Below, in pieces: positions 1 through 6,329 of a DNA stretch of 10,663 nucleotides. Positions within the stretch are counted from its first letter, which is position 1, and each line of letters begins with the position of its first letter. The stretch lies in the NCBI GenBank assembly GCA_964484305.1, contig CAZAEI010000031.1:1-10663 (forward strand), in the 5' to 3' direction. The notes under the pieces were generated by a model that saw only the letters and a program-made list of their open reading frames with translations, ran no database searches and was not told where the DNA came from. A program made the position numbers and the translations under genes. Source of the stretch: DAOVFN01 sp964484305 (GTDB lineage: Archaea; Aenigmatarchaeota; Aenigmatarchaeia; QMZP01).

Positions 1-110
1 CACGTTAATCGTGGCATATAAGCTGTATTATGGTGGCTGGATTATAACCTTACCCAAATTAAAATAGCGGTCCCTTTTCCTTTGTATTGTCAACTTAACG
101 GGTCATATGT

Positions 111-117
111 TTTATAA
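111..117 (+). promoter_or_regulatory. TATA box of the CBS-domain gene
   Basis: The sequence TTTATAA lies about 35 bases before the GTG at 149. A transcript starting about 25 bases downstream of the box would begin within about 10 bases of the start codon, so the mRNA is nearly leaderless, which is common in archaea. The rest of positions 1-110 holds no convincing gene. It has a short CACG/CGTG hairpin at 1-13 and other AT-rich TATA-like stretches (around 16-22 and 41-48) that could serve a gene to the left of the window. Confidence 0.5.
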
Positions 118-148
118 GGGTTTCCTACAATAATTATGCAGTGATTCC

Positions 149-676
149 GTGGTCAAGGTAAAAGAAATAATGAAGAAGAATGTGATAACAGCAGACCCGG
201 ACCTGAGTCTGGCTGATGTTGCAAAGATAATGACCAACAACAGGGTGGGCTCGGTTATTGTTCTCAGAAACAACAAGCCGGTGGGGATAGTTACTGACAG
301 CGATATCGTGACCGCCGTGGCCGAGGGGAAGAGCCCCAAGAAGGTCAAAATAAGGGATCTCCCAAAGAGGAGAAAGGGATTCGTGTTCACAGGCCCCAAC
401 GAATCCTGCATGGATGTCACGAAGAGTATGATAAAGAGCGGTGTCAAGAGGATCCCTGTGATAGAGAAAGGCAGACTCATGGGCATGATTTCTGACAAGG
501 AGATACTCCTGCTCTCCCCGGAGCTCATAAACATCCTATCAGAGAAGCTCAAGATAAGGGTTGACCGGGTTGCAGACCCCAGCAGGGAGATATCCGGCAT
601 ATGCGAAAACTGTGGGGAGTATTCCGACCATCTGGTCAATGTGGGCGGAAGGTGGCTCTGCGAGGAGTGCAAGTAA
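149..676 (+). CDS. CBS-pair protein with C-terminal zinc ribbon
   Basis: A 175-residue protein with two tandem CBS domains (about residues 1-60 and 68-125), recognisable from the VKEIM..NVITADPD start, GSVIV..NNKPVGIVTDSDI and RIPVIEKGRLMGMISDKEI. CBS pairs form a Bateman module that commonly binds adenine nucleotides and acts as an energy or ligand sensor. The tail carries two CxxC pairs (C152/C155 and C171/C174: CENCG and CEEC), a small zinc ribbon often seen on archaeal CBS proteins and suggestive of nucleic-acid or protein binding. The start is GTG at 149. It puts the first CBS strand at the N terminus and fits the TATA box. The gene is monocistronic and converges on the lipoprotein gene. 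No catalytic domain is fused, so the ligand and the target are unknown. Confidence 0.88.
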   Translation: MVKVKEIMKKNVITADPDLSLADVAKIMTNNRVGSVIVLRNNKPVGIVTDSDIVTAVAEGKSPKKVKIRDLPKRRKGFVFTGPNESCMDVTKSMIKSGVKRIPVIEKGRLMGMISDKEILLLSPELINILSEKLKIRVDRVADPSREISGICENCGEYSDHLVNVGGRWLCEECK

Positions 677-753
677 CATTTTTACAAGAGGCAGCATTCC
701 CCTTCCTGCCCTCATTACAATCAAGGAATGGCAGGCAAGTACCCGCCTTCTTC

Positions 754-775
754 AAAAACGTTATAACGAAAAACA
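754..775 (-). terminator. T-rich terminator region of the lipoprotein gene
   Basis: Read on the minus strand just after the stop at 784 there are two T5 runs flanking the perfect 10-base palindrome CGTTATAACG (759-768). Archaeal termination uses T runs, so this is a plausible terminator. The rest of the 107-base convergent gap (677-783) has one T5 run on the plus strand (679-683), just after the CBS gene stop, and nothing else I can identify. Confidence 0.45.
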
Positions 776-783
776 TACAGATA

Positions 784-2022
784 CTAGTATTCGTAGGTGG
801 AAACCGCTTCGCCTGGCTCGTTTCTCAGGGTGGCGGTGTCACCATCATCATTCCAGACATACCGACTGTCTTGCCAATAGAGATCTGTTTCAGTGTCGTT
901 ACCATAACCCCTATGGAGATAGACTCGACCATCTATAATGAAGCCATCAGGAAACTGATAGATGAAATTCGGACCTATATCCTCCAAGGTCCAGCCGGTC
1001 ATGTCCACATTGTAGCCATCCATATGGACGATTTCCTCGGTCTCATTGATGTGGATTATGTTGACGTCGCCTGGCTCCTCCCCGGCCTCCAAGCCGTTTA
1101 TCCATGACCTTCCTATAAAGTCCCGGGCTTCCTCACATTCATTACTCTGTATCATTGCCTCTGTCAAGGTATCGGATACGCCGCCTATTGAAAATGTCGC
1201 GAGCTCGTCTGCGGCCGCTTCCCACTCTCCCTCAGGCTTCTCAACAGAGCCATTTTCAAGGGTCAGATAAACATCAAAAGTCAGGTCCATGTCACCTGCA
1301 TTATTTACATAGAGTTCTAGAGTCTGGGTGTCAGGGTTATATTCAGCTCCCTGGATTATTGCCTCTGCGCCTGAACAGCAGATGTAGGTGTACTCGCAGA
1401 TGTCTGTGGTGTAGTTGTAGTAGTCCACCGTGCACTCGTCACTGTCATCACAGCAGATGTCCACATGGGTGCAGATTTGGTAGTTGGGGTCGAAAATGTC
1501 CTGGGTGCACTCATCGCCGTCATCACAACCCTCAAAGGGCAGGCAGTCCTGACCATAGAGCCACTCATAACTTTCATTATAGCTGGGCTCGCAGATTCCA
1601 TTGCCGTCGCAGTAGAGTATGGTAATGCACTCGCAGGCCTCCTCATCCAGGGCCTCGCAGGTTCCGCACTCCAGCCCACACTCCTCAGGGGCCTCGTAGC
1701 CTGTGCAGTCCGGTGTGCAGGTCGTGCAGTTGCCTGTCTCTAGGTCGCAGGTATTCCCGCAGGCCATGACCGTGCCGTCAGGGCAGGTTGTTATTGAGTC
1801 GTCGCACACGACGCTTGCGCAGGGATCGACTTCCCCTCCTGTCGCGTTCCCGGCGGCTTCGGGCGCCTCAGAAGGTTCTTCCAGTCCGGAGAGATTGAGG
1901 CCGGCCTCCTGTCCAGATATGTTCAGGTCAGTGAATTTTATGACTACGTCGCCTGTCTCCCTTACGCAGCCCGAGGTAATGAGAACGAGCGTCAGTGTTA
2001 TTATCAGAAGGGGGGCCTTCAT
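784..2022 (-). CDS. Secreted cysteine-rich lipoprotein with C-terminal lamin-tail domain
   Basis: A 412-residue protein. Residues 1-19 form a lipoprotein signal (Lys2, hydrophobic stretch 5-15, lipobox ITSGC with Cys19), so it is probably lipid-anchored outside the membrane. An acidic linker (about 40-66) follows, then a cysteine-rich region (about 68-216) with two consecutive CDDxDECTxD repeats (from C166 and C191). These resemble the CDDGNPCTDD-type repeats of bacterial surface proteins. A beta-sandwich-like stretch (about 219-300, LELYVNNAGDMDLTFDVYL) resembles CARDB/CARDB-like modules. The end (about 318-412) is a lamin-tail domain (LTD): DMTGWTLED, FPDGFIIDG, DLYWQDSRYVWNDDGDTATL. LTDs occur in archaeal and bacterial secreted proteins, often beside nucleases, and are thought to mediate binding. 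No nuclease domain is present, so an adhesive or binding role is inferred. The start is set by the signal peptide and by a TATA box 27 bases upstream. Confidence 0.85.
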   Translation of the reverse strand: MKAPLLIITLTLVLITSGCVRETGDVVIKFTDLNISGQEAGLNLSGLEEPSEAPEAAGNATGGEVDPCASVVCDDSITTCPDGTVMACGNTCDLETGNCTTCTPDCTGYEAPEECGLECGTCEALDEEACECITILYCDGNGICEPSYNESYEWLYGQDCLPFEGCDDGDECTQDIFDPNYQICTHVDICCDDSDECTVDYYNYTTDICEYTYICCSGAEAIIQGAEYNPDTQTLELYVNNAGDMDLTFDVYLTLENGSVEKPEGEWEAAADELATFSIGGVSDTLTEAMIQSNECEEARDFIGRSWINGLEAGEEPGDVNIIHINETEEIVHMDGYNVDMTGWTLEDIGPNFIYQFPDGFIIDGRVYLHRGYGNDTETDLYWQDSRYVWNDDGDTATLRNEPGEAVSTYEY

Positions 2023-2043
2023 AAGACATATTTAGCGCAAAGG

Positions 2044-2054
2044 CTTATATTTAA
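2044..2054 (-). promoter_or_regulatory. TATA box of the lipoprotein gene
   Basis: On the minus strand TTAAATATAAG is centred 27 bases upstream of the ATG at 2022. Transcription would start at or a few bases before the start codon (leaderless). Confidence 0.6.
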
Positions 2055-2157
2055 TTAGTGCAATAAGCACCATAGCACTGCATACAATGTATCTGCCGTG
2101 GGGTAGGTATTGGTGTTACGGGCCCGTAGCTCAGCTGGATAGAGCACTCGCCTCCTA

Positions 2158-2185
2158 TCAAACCGCCTTTGAATTAGTGGGAGAA
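2158..2185 (+). other. tRNA intron 1 (28 nt, anticodon loop, 37/38)
   Basis: The splice sites follow a bulge-helix-bulge. Exon CTCC (2152-2155) pairs with GGAG (2180-2183), giving a 4-bp central helix. A 3-nt bulge TAT (2156-2158) is cut after A2157, and a 3-nt bulge AAA (2184-2186) is cut after A2185. Inside the intron CAAA/TTTG (2159-2162/2168-2171) can form a small hairpin. This is the substrate form of the archaeal tRNA splicing endonuclease. Confidence 0.88.
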
Positions 2186-2207
2186 AGCGAGGGGTCGCAG
2201 GTTCGAA

Positions 2208-2244
2208 AGAACACTGCCGCATTAATGGCGGCATGGTCCGATAG
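2208..2244 (+). other. tRNA intron 2 (37 nt, T loop, 59/60)
   Basis: Exon bases T2203 C2204 G2205 pair with C2239 G2240 A2241 (plus a U-U mismatch 2202/2242), leaving 3-nt bulges AAA (2206-2208) and AGT (2243-2245). Cutting after A2207 and G2244 restores the consensus T loop TTCGAAT. The intron itself folds strongly: GA/TC (2209-2210/2237-2238), CA/TG (2212-2213/2234-2235) and TGCCGC/GCGGCA (2215-2220/2228-2233). Exact cut sites are inferred from this fold. Confidence 0.82.
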
Positions 2245-2330
2245 TCCTGCCGGGTCCGCTTATAATAACATGGAAACTGCCCCGAAGTATGTTGGTGGGT
2301 TGCCCTCGGTGCCTGAAGGGGGTTTGGAAT

Positions 2331-2338
2331 CTTTTTAT
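2331..2338 (+). promoter_or_regulatory. TATA box of the MinD-like gene
   Basis: CTTTTTAT is centred about 27 bases before the ATG at 2362, consistent with a leaderless transcript separate from the tRNA. Another TATA-like stretch (CTTATAATAA, 2259-2268) sits just after the tRNA and could give a longer leader. Confidence 0.45.
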
Positions 2339-2361
2339 GCGTTGTTAAACAAATATTAACC

Positions 2362-3123
2362 ATGACCAGGATTATCGCTGTGGCTAGCGGGAAGGGCGGG
2401 GTCGGAAAGACCACACTCGTCTCAAACCTCTCGGCCGCCCTGGCTGGTCTGAACAGGTCTGTCATTGCGATAGACGGGAACACCACGACACCCAATCTGG
2501 GCCTCCATCTCGGGGTCCCCCTCTACCCCAAGACCATACAGGACGTCATGAGGGGCCGCGCAGGCATCAGGGAGGCCATGTACCAACACAGCGACGGTTT
2601 CAGGCTCATTCCCGCTGATATGTCTGTTGAGAAGATGATGACCCCACAGCCCCACAGGCTTGTTGATGCGGTGTACAAGCTCCTGGGAGAATCGGAGTTC
2701 ATCCTGATTGACACAGCAGCCGGCCTGGGTGCCGAGGCAACGTCCGTCATAAAGGCAGCGGATGAGTTGCTGGTCGTGGTCAACCCTGACCTGGCATCGC
2801 TCACAGAGGCCCTGAAGCTCATAAGGATTGCAGAGAAGCATGAGACCCAGGCCGTGGGGGCAGTGATCAACCGGGTAAAGAACGAGGGAATCGAATTGGG
2901 CCGGGAGGAGATAGAGGGCTTCCTGGGCATTCCTGTGATGGGCGTGGTCAATGAGGACTATGCTGTCAGGAGGGCCACCGCAGAGAGGTCCCCTGCGGTA
3001 ACGCATTCCCCGCACTCCCTGGCTGCCCAGCAGTTCATGGCCATAGCAGCGGGCATGGTGGGGGAGAGCTACCGGATAAGGGTTCCCATGCTTGACAGAC
3101 TATTCGGCTGGCTCAGGGTTTAG
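2362..3123 (+). CDS. MinD/ParA-family P-loop ATPase
   Basis: A 253-residue protein of the deviant Walker A class: SGKGGVGKTT at residues 9-18 with the signature lysine K11 and P-loop K16, switch I around IDGNTTTPNLGLHLG (D38, residues 37-51), and Walker B FILIDTAAG (D116). These proteins dimerise on ATP and often bind membranes. The C terminus MLDRLFGWLRV alternates basic and hydrophobic residues and could be an amphipathic membrane-targeting helix like that of MinD. Archaeal genomes usually carry several such paralogues, involved in positioning chemosensory arrays, archaella or cell-pole complexes, or with no known role. No MinC, FtsZ, ParB or chemotaxis gene is nearby, so I do not assign the minD symbol. 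It converges on pheT with a 40-base gap. The start at 2362 places the P-loop at the usual distance. Confidence 0.88.
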   Translation: MTRIIAVASGKGGVGKTTLVSNLSAALAGLNRSVIAIDGNTTTPNLGLHLGVPLYPKTIQDVMRGRAGIREAMYQHSDGFRLIPADMSVEKMMTPQPHRLVDAVYKLLGESEFILIDTAAGLGAEATSVIKAADELLVVVNPDLASLTEALKLIRIAEKHETQAVGAVINRVKNEGIELGREEIEGFLGIPVMGVVNEDYAVRRATAERSPAVTHSPHSLAAQQFMAIAAGMVGESYRIRVPMLDRLFGWLRV

Positions 3124-3127
3124 GCCT

Positions 3128-3142
3128 TCCCTTTAGAAGGGA
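3128..3142. terminator. Short hairpin between the convergent MinD-like gene and pheT
   Basis: TCCCTT-TAG-AAGGGA forms a 6-bp inverted repeat in the 40-base gap, five bases after the MinD-like stop. It has no following T run and the loop is tight, so a terminator role is only possible. Being symmetric, it could act for either gene. Confidence 0.25.
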
Positions 3143-3163
3143 CAGAAGGAAATATCTGTGTGA

Positions 3164-4810
3164 TTAAGGGCCTGGTTTCAGGGCCCTCCAGAGGCTTTCT
3201 GAGTTGATTTCAAGGGCAGCCACAGGCATCTTCAGGCCGAAGCCATGGAGTGTGCTGGGATGGATCTCGCCAAGGAGGCCGATGGCCCTCCCCCTGAGGA
3301 TGATGGACACGCACCGGCCCCTGATGAAGCTGGGGTGGCTGTGCTCGGCTGTTGTGAGCCTGAGCGGGAGTGCCTCACTGAAGGCATTGAAGAGTGACAT
3401 GATTTCAGAGAAGCCGGCATCTGCATGTGAGGTCACGGCAGCGAGCTTCTTGACATTGCGGGTCCTTGTGTCTGCCCCCGGGTCAGGGTGCAGGCACTCC
3501 CCGAGCTCAAAAATCCTCTGGGGATAGCGCCTGTGTATGTTTGAGTTGAGGTTCTCGAGGAGGCTCGGGAGCAGCCAGTGCCTGCAGATTACATAATCCC
3601 TTGATACGGGATTTGCTATCTCCACTGCTCCGGGGTTCCTGGTGCCCATCCTGGTGAACTGCCTTTCCGGGCTGCTCAGGGAGGGGTTTATGACCTCCTG
3701 GAAGCCCAGGCCCACCATGAGCTCCTTGAGCATGAGCGCGAACTCCTCCTCAGGGTTGGGCCTGCCTATTGTTGGGAGGCGGGGAACCTCCGGGACAAAG
3801 TCATTGTAGCCATAGGCTATCGCGACATCCTCTATGACGTCGACGGGGTGCATTATGTCTGCCCTGTAGGGGGGGACAAGGACCTGGGAGGAGCTGGGGT
3901 CGAAGCCGTAGCCCATCCGCTCCAGACAGTCGCGAATCTCCCTGTCCTTGAGGTTCACCCCCAGCATCCGCTTGACCGAGGATGTATCTATCCTGACGGG
4001 CCTGGCCTTGAGGTGGGGATAGCTCCGGTTGTTTATCTTCACGGCCTCGATTTTCCCGCCGCGCATCTCCAGGGCGGAGAGAAGGATGTTGAGGGCCTGG
4101 TTCAGGGGGGTCTGGTCGAATCCCGTGATGTCCAGGAATATGTCAGTTGTCTCAGGGGTTACCTTGGTCAGCTCGCCGTTTATTATCGGCGGGAAGGAGA
4201 GCACGTCATCGTTCCTGTCCAGAATGACCGGGTAGGTCTTGTTCCCGCTGAAGATGTGCCGATACTGCAAACCCTTGGGGTGCTTCCTGAGTATCTGCTC
4301 TATCGTGAGCTCCTTGGAGAAGCCGAGGGGTACAAAGCTTATGTCGCGCGGCCCGACCTCCCTGTAGAAGAAGGGTGGCCTGACCTTGGAGGCGTCATGG
4401 ACCCCTATCGCTGTCTTGAGCCTGTCGCGGCCTATTGTGAGGTCAATGGCCTCCTGGAGCTGCATGATTGACCTCACCATGGAGTCGCTGAACTCAACCC
4501 CCCGGACGCTGCCTGCCACGATTTCAGGCCTCACACCCACGGGCTCCGCGGTAAGGGATATCCTGGGCTTTGAGATTATGTAGCCGTGCAGGCCCCTCCT
4601 TATCCCGAGCCAGTACGAGAGCTGGCGCGCAATGCCCTCGGTGCTCAAGAGGTCCGGCCTGTCCGGGGTCACCTCGACCCTGATTTCGTCACCCTCCCAG
4701 GACTCGATATCGCACTTTATCAGGGGCAGGACTGCCCTGAGCTGGTCGTCCGGGACCGGCTTGCCTGTCAGGGACTTCAGGTCCGATGCGCTGAGTGTTA
4801 TCACAGGCAT
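3164..4810 (-). CDS. pheT: Phenylalanyl-tRNA synthetase beta subunit, archaeal type
   Basis: A 548-residue subunit of the (alpha-beta)2 PheRS, which charges tRNA-Phe in the cytoplasm. It has the shorter archaeal/eukaryotic architecture without the bacterial tRNA-binding (EMAP-like) insertion: an N-terminal region with VEVTPDRPDLLSTEGIAR (46-62), the B3/B4 editing region (about 90-250), B5 (about 270-345, PVRIDTSSVKRMLGV and PYRADIMHPVDVIEDVAIAYGY), and the catalytic-like core (about 350-548, LGFQEVINPSLSS, IANPVSRDYVICR, RIFELGE). Length is normal for the family and no disruption is visible. It is the second gene of the operon: the pheS stop TGA is followed by TACC and the pheT ATG. The GGTGA sequence containing the pheS stop can serve as its ribosome binding site, which implies translational coupling. 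Confidence 0.96.
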   Translation of the reverse strand: MPVITLSASDLKSLTGKPVPDDQLRAVLPLIKCDIESWEGDEIRVEVTPDRPDLLSTEGIARQLSYWLGIRRGLHGYIISKPRISLTAEPVGVRPEIVAGSVRGVEFSDSMVRSIMQLQEAIDLTIGRDRLKTAIGVHDASKVRPPFFYREVGPRDISFVPLGFSKELTIEQILRKHPKGLQYRHIFSGNKTYPVILDRNDDVLSFPPIINGELTKVTPETTDIFLDITGFDQTPLNQALNILLSALEMRGGKIEAVKINNRSYPHLKARPVRIDTSSVKRMLGVNLKDREIRDCLERMGYGFDPSSSQVLVPPYRADIMHPVDVIEDVAIAYGYNDFVPEVPRLPTIGRPNPEEEFALMLKELMVGLGFQEVINPSLSSPERQFTRMGTRNPGAVEIANPVSRDYVICRHWLLPSLLENLNSNIHRRYPQRIFELGECLHPDPGADTRTRNVKKLAAVTSHADAGFSEIMSLFNAFSEALPLRLTTAEHSHPSFIRGRCVSIILRGRAIGLLGEIHPSTLHGFGLKMPVAALEINSESLWRALKPGP

Positions 4811-4814
4811 GGTA

Positions 4815-4819
4815 TCACC
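4815..4819 (-). promoter_or_regulatory. Ribosome binding site of pheT inside the pheS stop
   Basis: On the minus strand GGTGA lies 4 bases before the pheT ATG and contains the pheS TGA stop. Termination of pheS and initiation of pheT therefore share the same site. Confidence 0.6.
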
Positions 4820-6281
4820 AGAGTGTGAGCTTCCTCTTCCTTAGCCATTCAAGGTCGTGGTTGAACAGATCGCGGATATCGGTTATCCCGAGCTTTATCA
4901 TGGCCAGGCGGGCAAACCCGCACCCCCAGGCCAGTACCGGCTTGTCCACCCCGAGGGGCTGGGTCACCTCGGGCCTGAATATACCAGAGCCCACGAGCTC
5001 GACCCACTTTCCGTTGACATAGCCGTCCATCTCCAGGGAGGGCTCAGTAAAGGGGAAGTACCCGGGCCTGAAGCGTATCCTCTCTGCCCCTGCAATCTCC
5101 CTGCCAAAGACCTCGAGGTAGCCCATGAGGTGCCTGAGGTTCAGGTTCTCGCCCACGACAATCCCTTCGAGCTGGTCGAACTCAAAGGAGTGTGTGGCAT
5201 CCATCACATCCGGCCTGAACACCCTGCTCAGGGTGAAATACATGGAGGGGTCCTCCACACCGGATGCAAGCGTCCTGGCTGACACGCAGGTGGTCTGGCT
5301 CCTCAGGACAAGGTTCAGGGTCTGCTCCTGGTTCCAGCTGCCCCAGCCGGATGAGCCCGTTATCCAGCCATTCCTGTGGGTCCTGGCAACCCTGTCGAGG
5401 ACGCGCCTGTTGGCAACCGTTCCCTTGTTTGGCTTCTTGAGCCTGAAGACGTCGTGGATGCCCCTGGCGGGGTGGTCCTGGGGCATGTAGAGGGCGTCCA
5501 TGTTCCAGAACTCCAGCTCTGCCCAGGGGCCCTTCACCTCCTGGAAGCCCATGGTTATGAGCCTCCTCCTGGTCTCGTTTATGAACTGGGTATAGGGATG
5601 GAGCCTTGCCGGGGCAAAGACCGGCGAGGGGAGGCTCACGTCATAGGGCCTGAACTTCAGCTTCCTCCAGGAGCCTGTCTTGATGTGGTGCGGCCTGAGC
5701 TGGCCCAGGGCCCTGTCCTCCCTTATGTGGGGGAGGAGTACCCTTCCCTTCCTGGTGAGTATTAGCCTCTTCTCCTTGAGCTTCCTTACCCTGACCAGCT
5801 TCCTGGACCTGAGTTCAGGAAGGGTATCATCGCTTATTTCGCCCCTGAGGCTGCGCTCGATTGGGATTATCATGCTCAGGGTGTTCCTGCCAAGTTCTGT
5901 AAGCTTGAGGGTTTTGCCAGAGACCTCTATCCAGCCCTTTCTCCTGGCCCAGGCCAGGGCGATATTGAGTCCGGGCAGGGCCTTCTTTAGCTGGCTGATT
6001 CCTGATTTGCCCTCAGAAACCATGAGCAAAAGTCGCTTCTCAGGGAGGCCCTCCCTGGCGTAGCGCTTGCCCTCCTCCGTGAGCTCTGCCTTTGTCTTGA
6101 TGCTCTCCTCATGCTCCACAAGGCCCTTGAGCCTTGCCCACTGGCCTGCCTTGTGGACGGCTGCCTCGGGAAGGCCCGACTCCCTGGCCACGTCGCTTGT
6201 CAGGGCCTCCTGCATCTTCTTTAAGGCAAGCAGTATCTTTTTCTCGTGTGGGTGGAGTTTCTTTACAAGCCTCTCTGCCAT
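4815..6281 (-). CDS. pheS: Phenylalanyl-tRNA synthetase alpha subunit, archaeal type
   Basis: A 488-residue catalytic subunit of PheRS. Residues 1-200 are the archaeal/eukaryotic N-terminal extension with tandem winged-helix modules (HPHEKKILLALKK, LTSDVARESGLPEAAVHKAGQWA, ILTRKGRVLLP). Residues about 225-488 are the class II catalytic core: motif 1 around HPYTQFINETRRRLITMGFQEV, QDHPARGIHDVF, motif 2 around LSRVFRPDVMDATHSFEFDQLEG, the Phe pocket region GYFPFTEPSLEMDGY, and motif 3 around LAWGCGFARLAMIKLG (450-465). The ATG at 6281 is preceded by AGGGG at a spacing of about 8 bases. A further ATG 5 bases upstream is out of frame. It is first in the pheS-pheT operon. The right end of a tnpB element lies within about 35-50 bases of the start, so the native promoter region may be new or partly element-derived. 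Confidence 0.96.
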   Translation of the reverse strand: MAERLVKKLHPHEKKILLALKKMQEALTSDVARESGLPEAAVHKAGQWARLKGLVEHEESIKTKAELTEEGKRYAREGLPEKRLLLMVSEGKSGISQLKKALPGLNIALAWARRKGWIEVSGKTLKLTELGRNTLSMIIPIERSLRGEISDDTLPELRSRKLVRVRKLKEKRLILTRKGRVLLPHIREDRALGQLRPHHIKTGSWRKLKFRPYDVSLPSPVFAPARLHPYTQFINETRRRLITMGFQEVKGPWAELEFWNMDALYMPQDHPARGIHDVFRLKKPNKGTVANRRVLDRVARTHRNGWITGSSGWGSWNQEQTLNLVLRSQTTCVSARTLASGVEDPSMYFTLSRVFRPDVMDATHSFEFDQLEGIVVGENLNLRHLMGYLEVFGREIAGAERIRFRPGYFPFTEPSLEMDGYVNGKWVELVGSGIFRPEVTQPLGVDKPVLAWGCGFARLAMIKLGITDIRDLFNHDLEWLRKRKLTLW

Positions 6282-6289
6282 ATCATAAT

Positions 6290-6322
6290 CCCCTTAATAA
6301 TTGGTGGTTGTGGTTAATATTG
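6290..6322 (-). promoter_or_regulatory. pheS promoter/leader beside the transposon end
   Basis: On the minus strand an AT-rich box CAATATTAA (about 6314-6322) is followed by AATTATTAA (about 6296-6304) and the Shine-Dalgarno-like AGGGG (6290-6294). Either AT box could be the TATA element, and the first gives a short SD-containing leader. GGTGGT (6303-6308) can pair with ACCACC (6328-6333), so the leader and the transposon end could fold together. Confidence 0.35.
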
Positions 6323-6329
6323 TGAACTA

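Larger units (their letters stand above)
2120..2258 (+). tRNA. tRNA-Arg(CCT) with two introns
   Basis: Removing two introns leaves a standard 74-base tRNA: acceptor GGGCCCG (2120-2126) with CGGGTCC (2251-2257), D arm GCTC/GAGC, anticodon stem CTCGC (2147-2151)/GCGAG (2187-2191), anticodon CCT (2154-2156), variable loop GGGTC, T stem GCAGG (2197-2201)/CCTGC (2246-2250), T loop TTCGAAT and discriminator G at 2258. It decodes AGG. The arginine identity bases known from other systems (A20, C35, G73) are present. CCA is not encoded. The first intron is at the canonical 37/38 site, the second at 59/60 in the T loop. Pair 3-70 is G:U. The gene lies between the divergent lipoprotein promoter and the MinD-like gene. 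An AT-rich stretch around 2080-2092 could be its promoter, but this is weak. Standard gene calling is likely to miss this tRNA. Confidence 0.93.

Noticed and set aside
1..148. Possible gene or RNA in the left 148 bases
   Set aside because: Only AT-rich promoter-like sequence and a 4-bp hairpin at 1-13 are visible. No frame or RNA structure is convincing.
112..672. Minus-strand open frame of 186 codons opposite the CBS gene
   Set aside because: The plus-strand CBS-pair motifs are unmistakable. The antisense frame is low-complexity hydrophobic sequence caused by codon bias.
2290..2330. GC-rich stretch with CCC and GGGGG after the tRNA as a possible small RNA hairpin
   Set aside because: The complementary runs do not line up into a stem longer than about 4 bp, so I see no supported structure.
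2087..2359. Open frame of 90 codons across the tRNA and the gap to the MinD-like gene
   Set aside because: Most of it is tRNA and intron sequence in translation. Only the last 29 codons (from ATG 2270, ending two bases before the MinD-like start) are outside the tRNA. They have no recognisable domain and no clear ribosome binding site, so I do not call a gene. A short leader peptide remains barely possible.
3848..4471. Long plus-strand open frame inside pheT (207 codons)
   Set aside because: It is a shadow of the GC-rich pheT coding strand, without domain similarity or promoter. pheT is unambiguous on the other strand.
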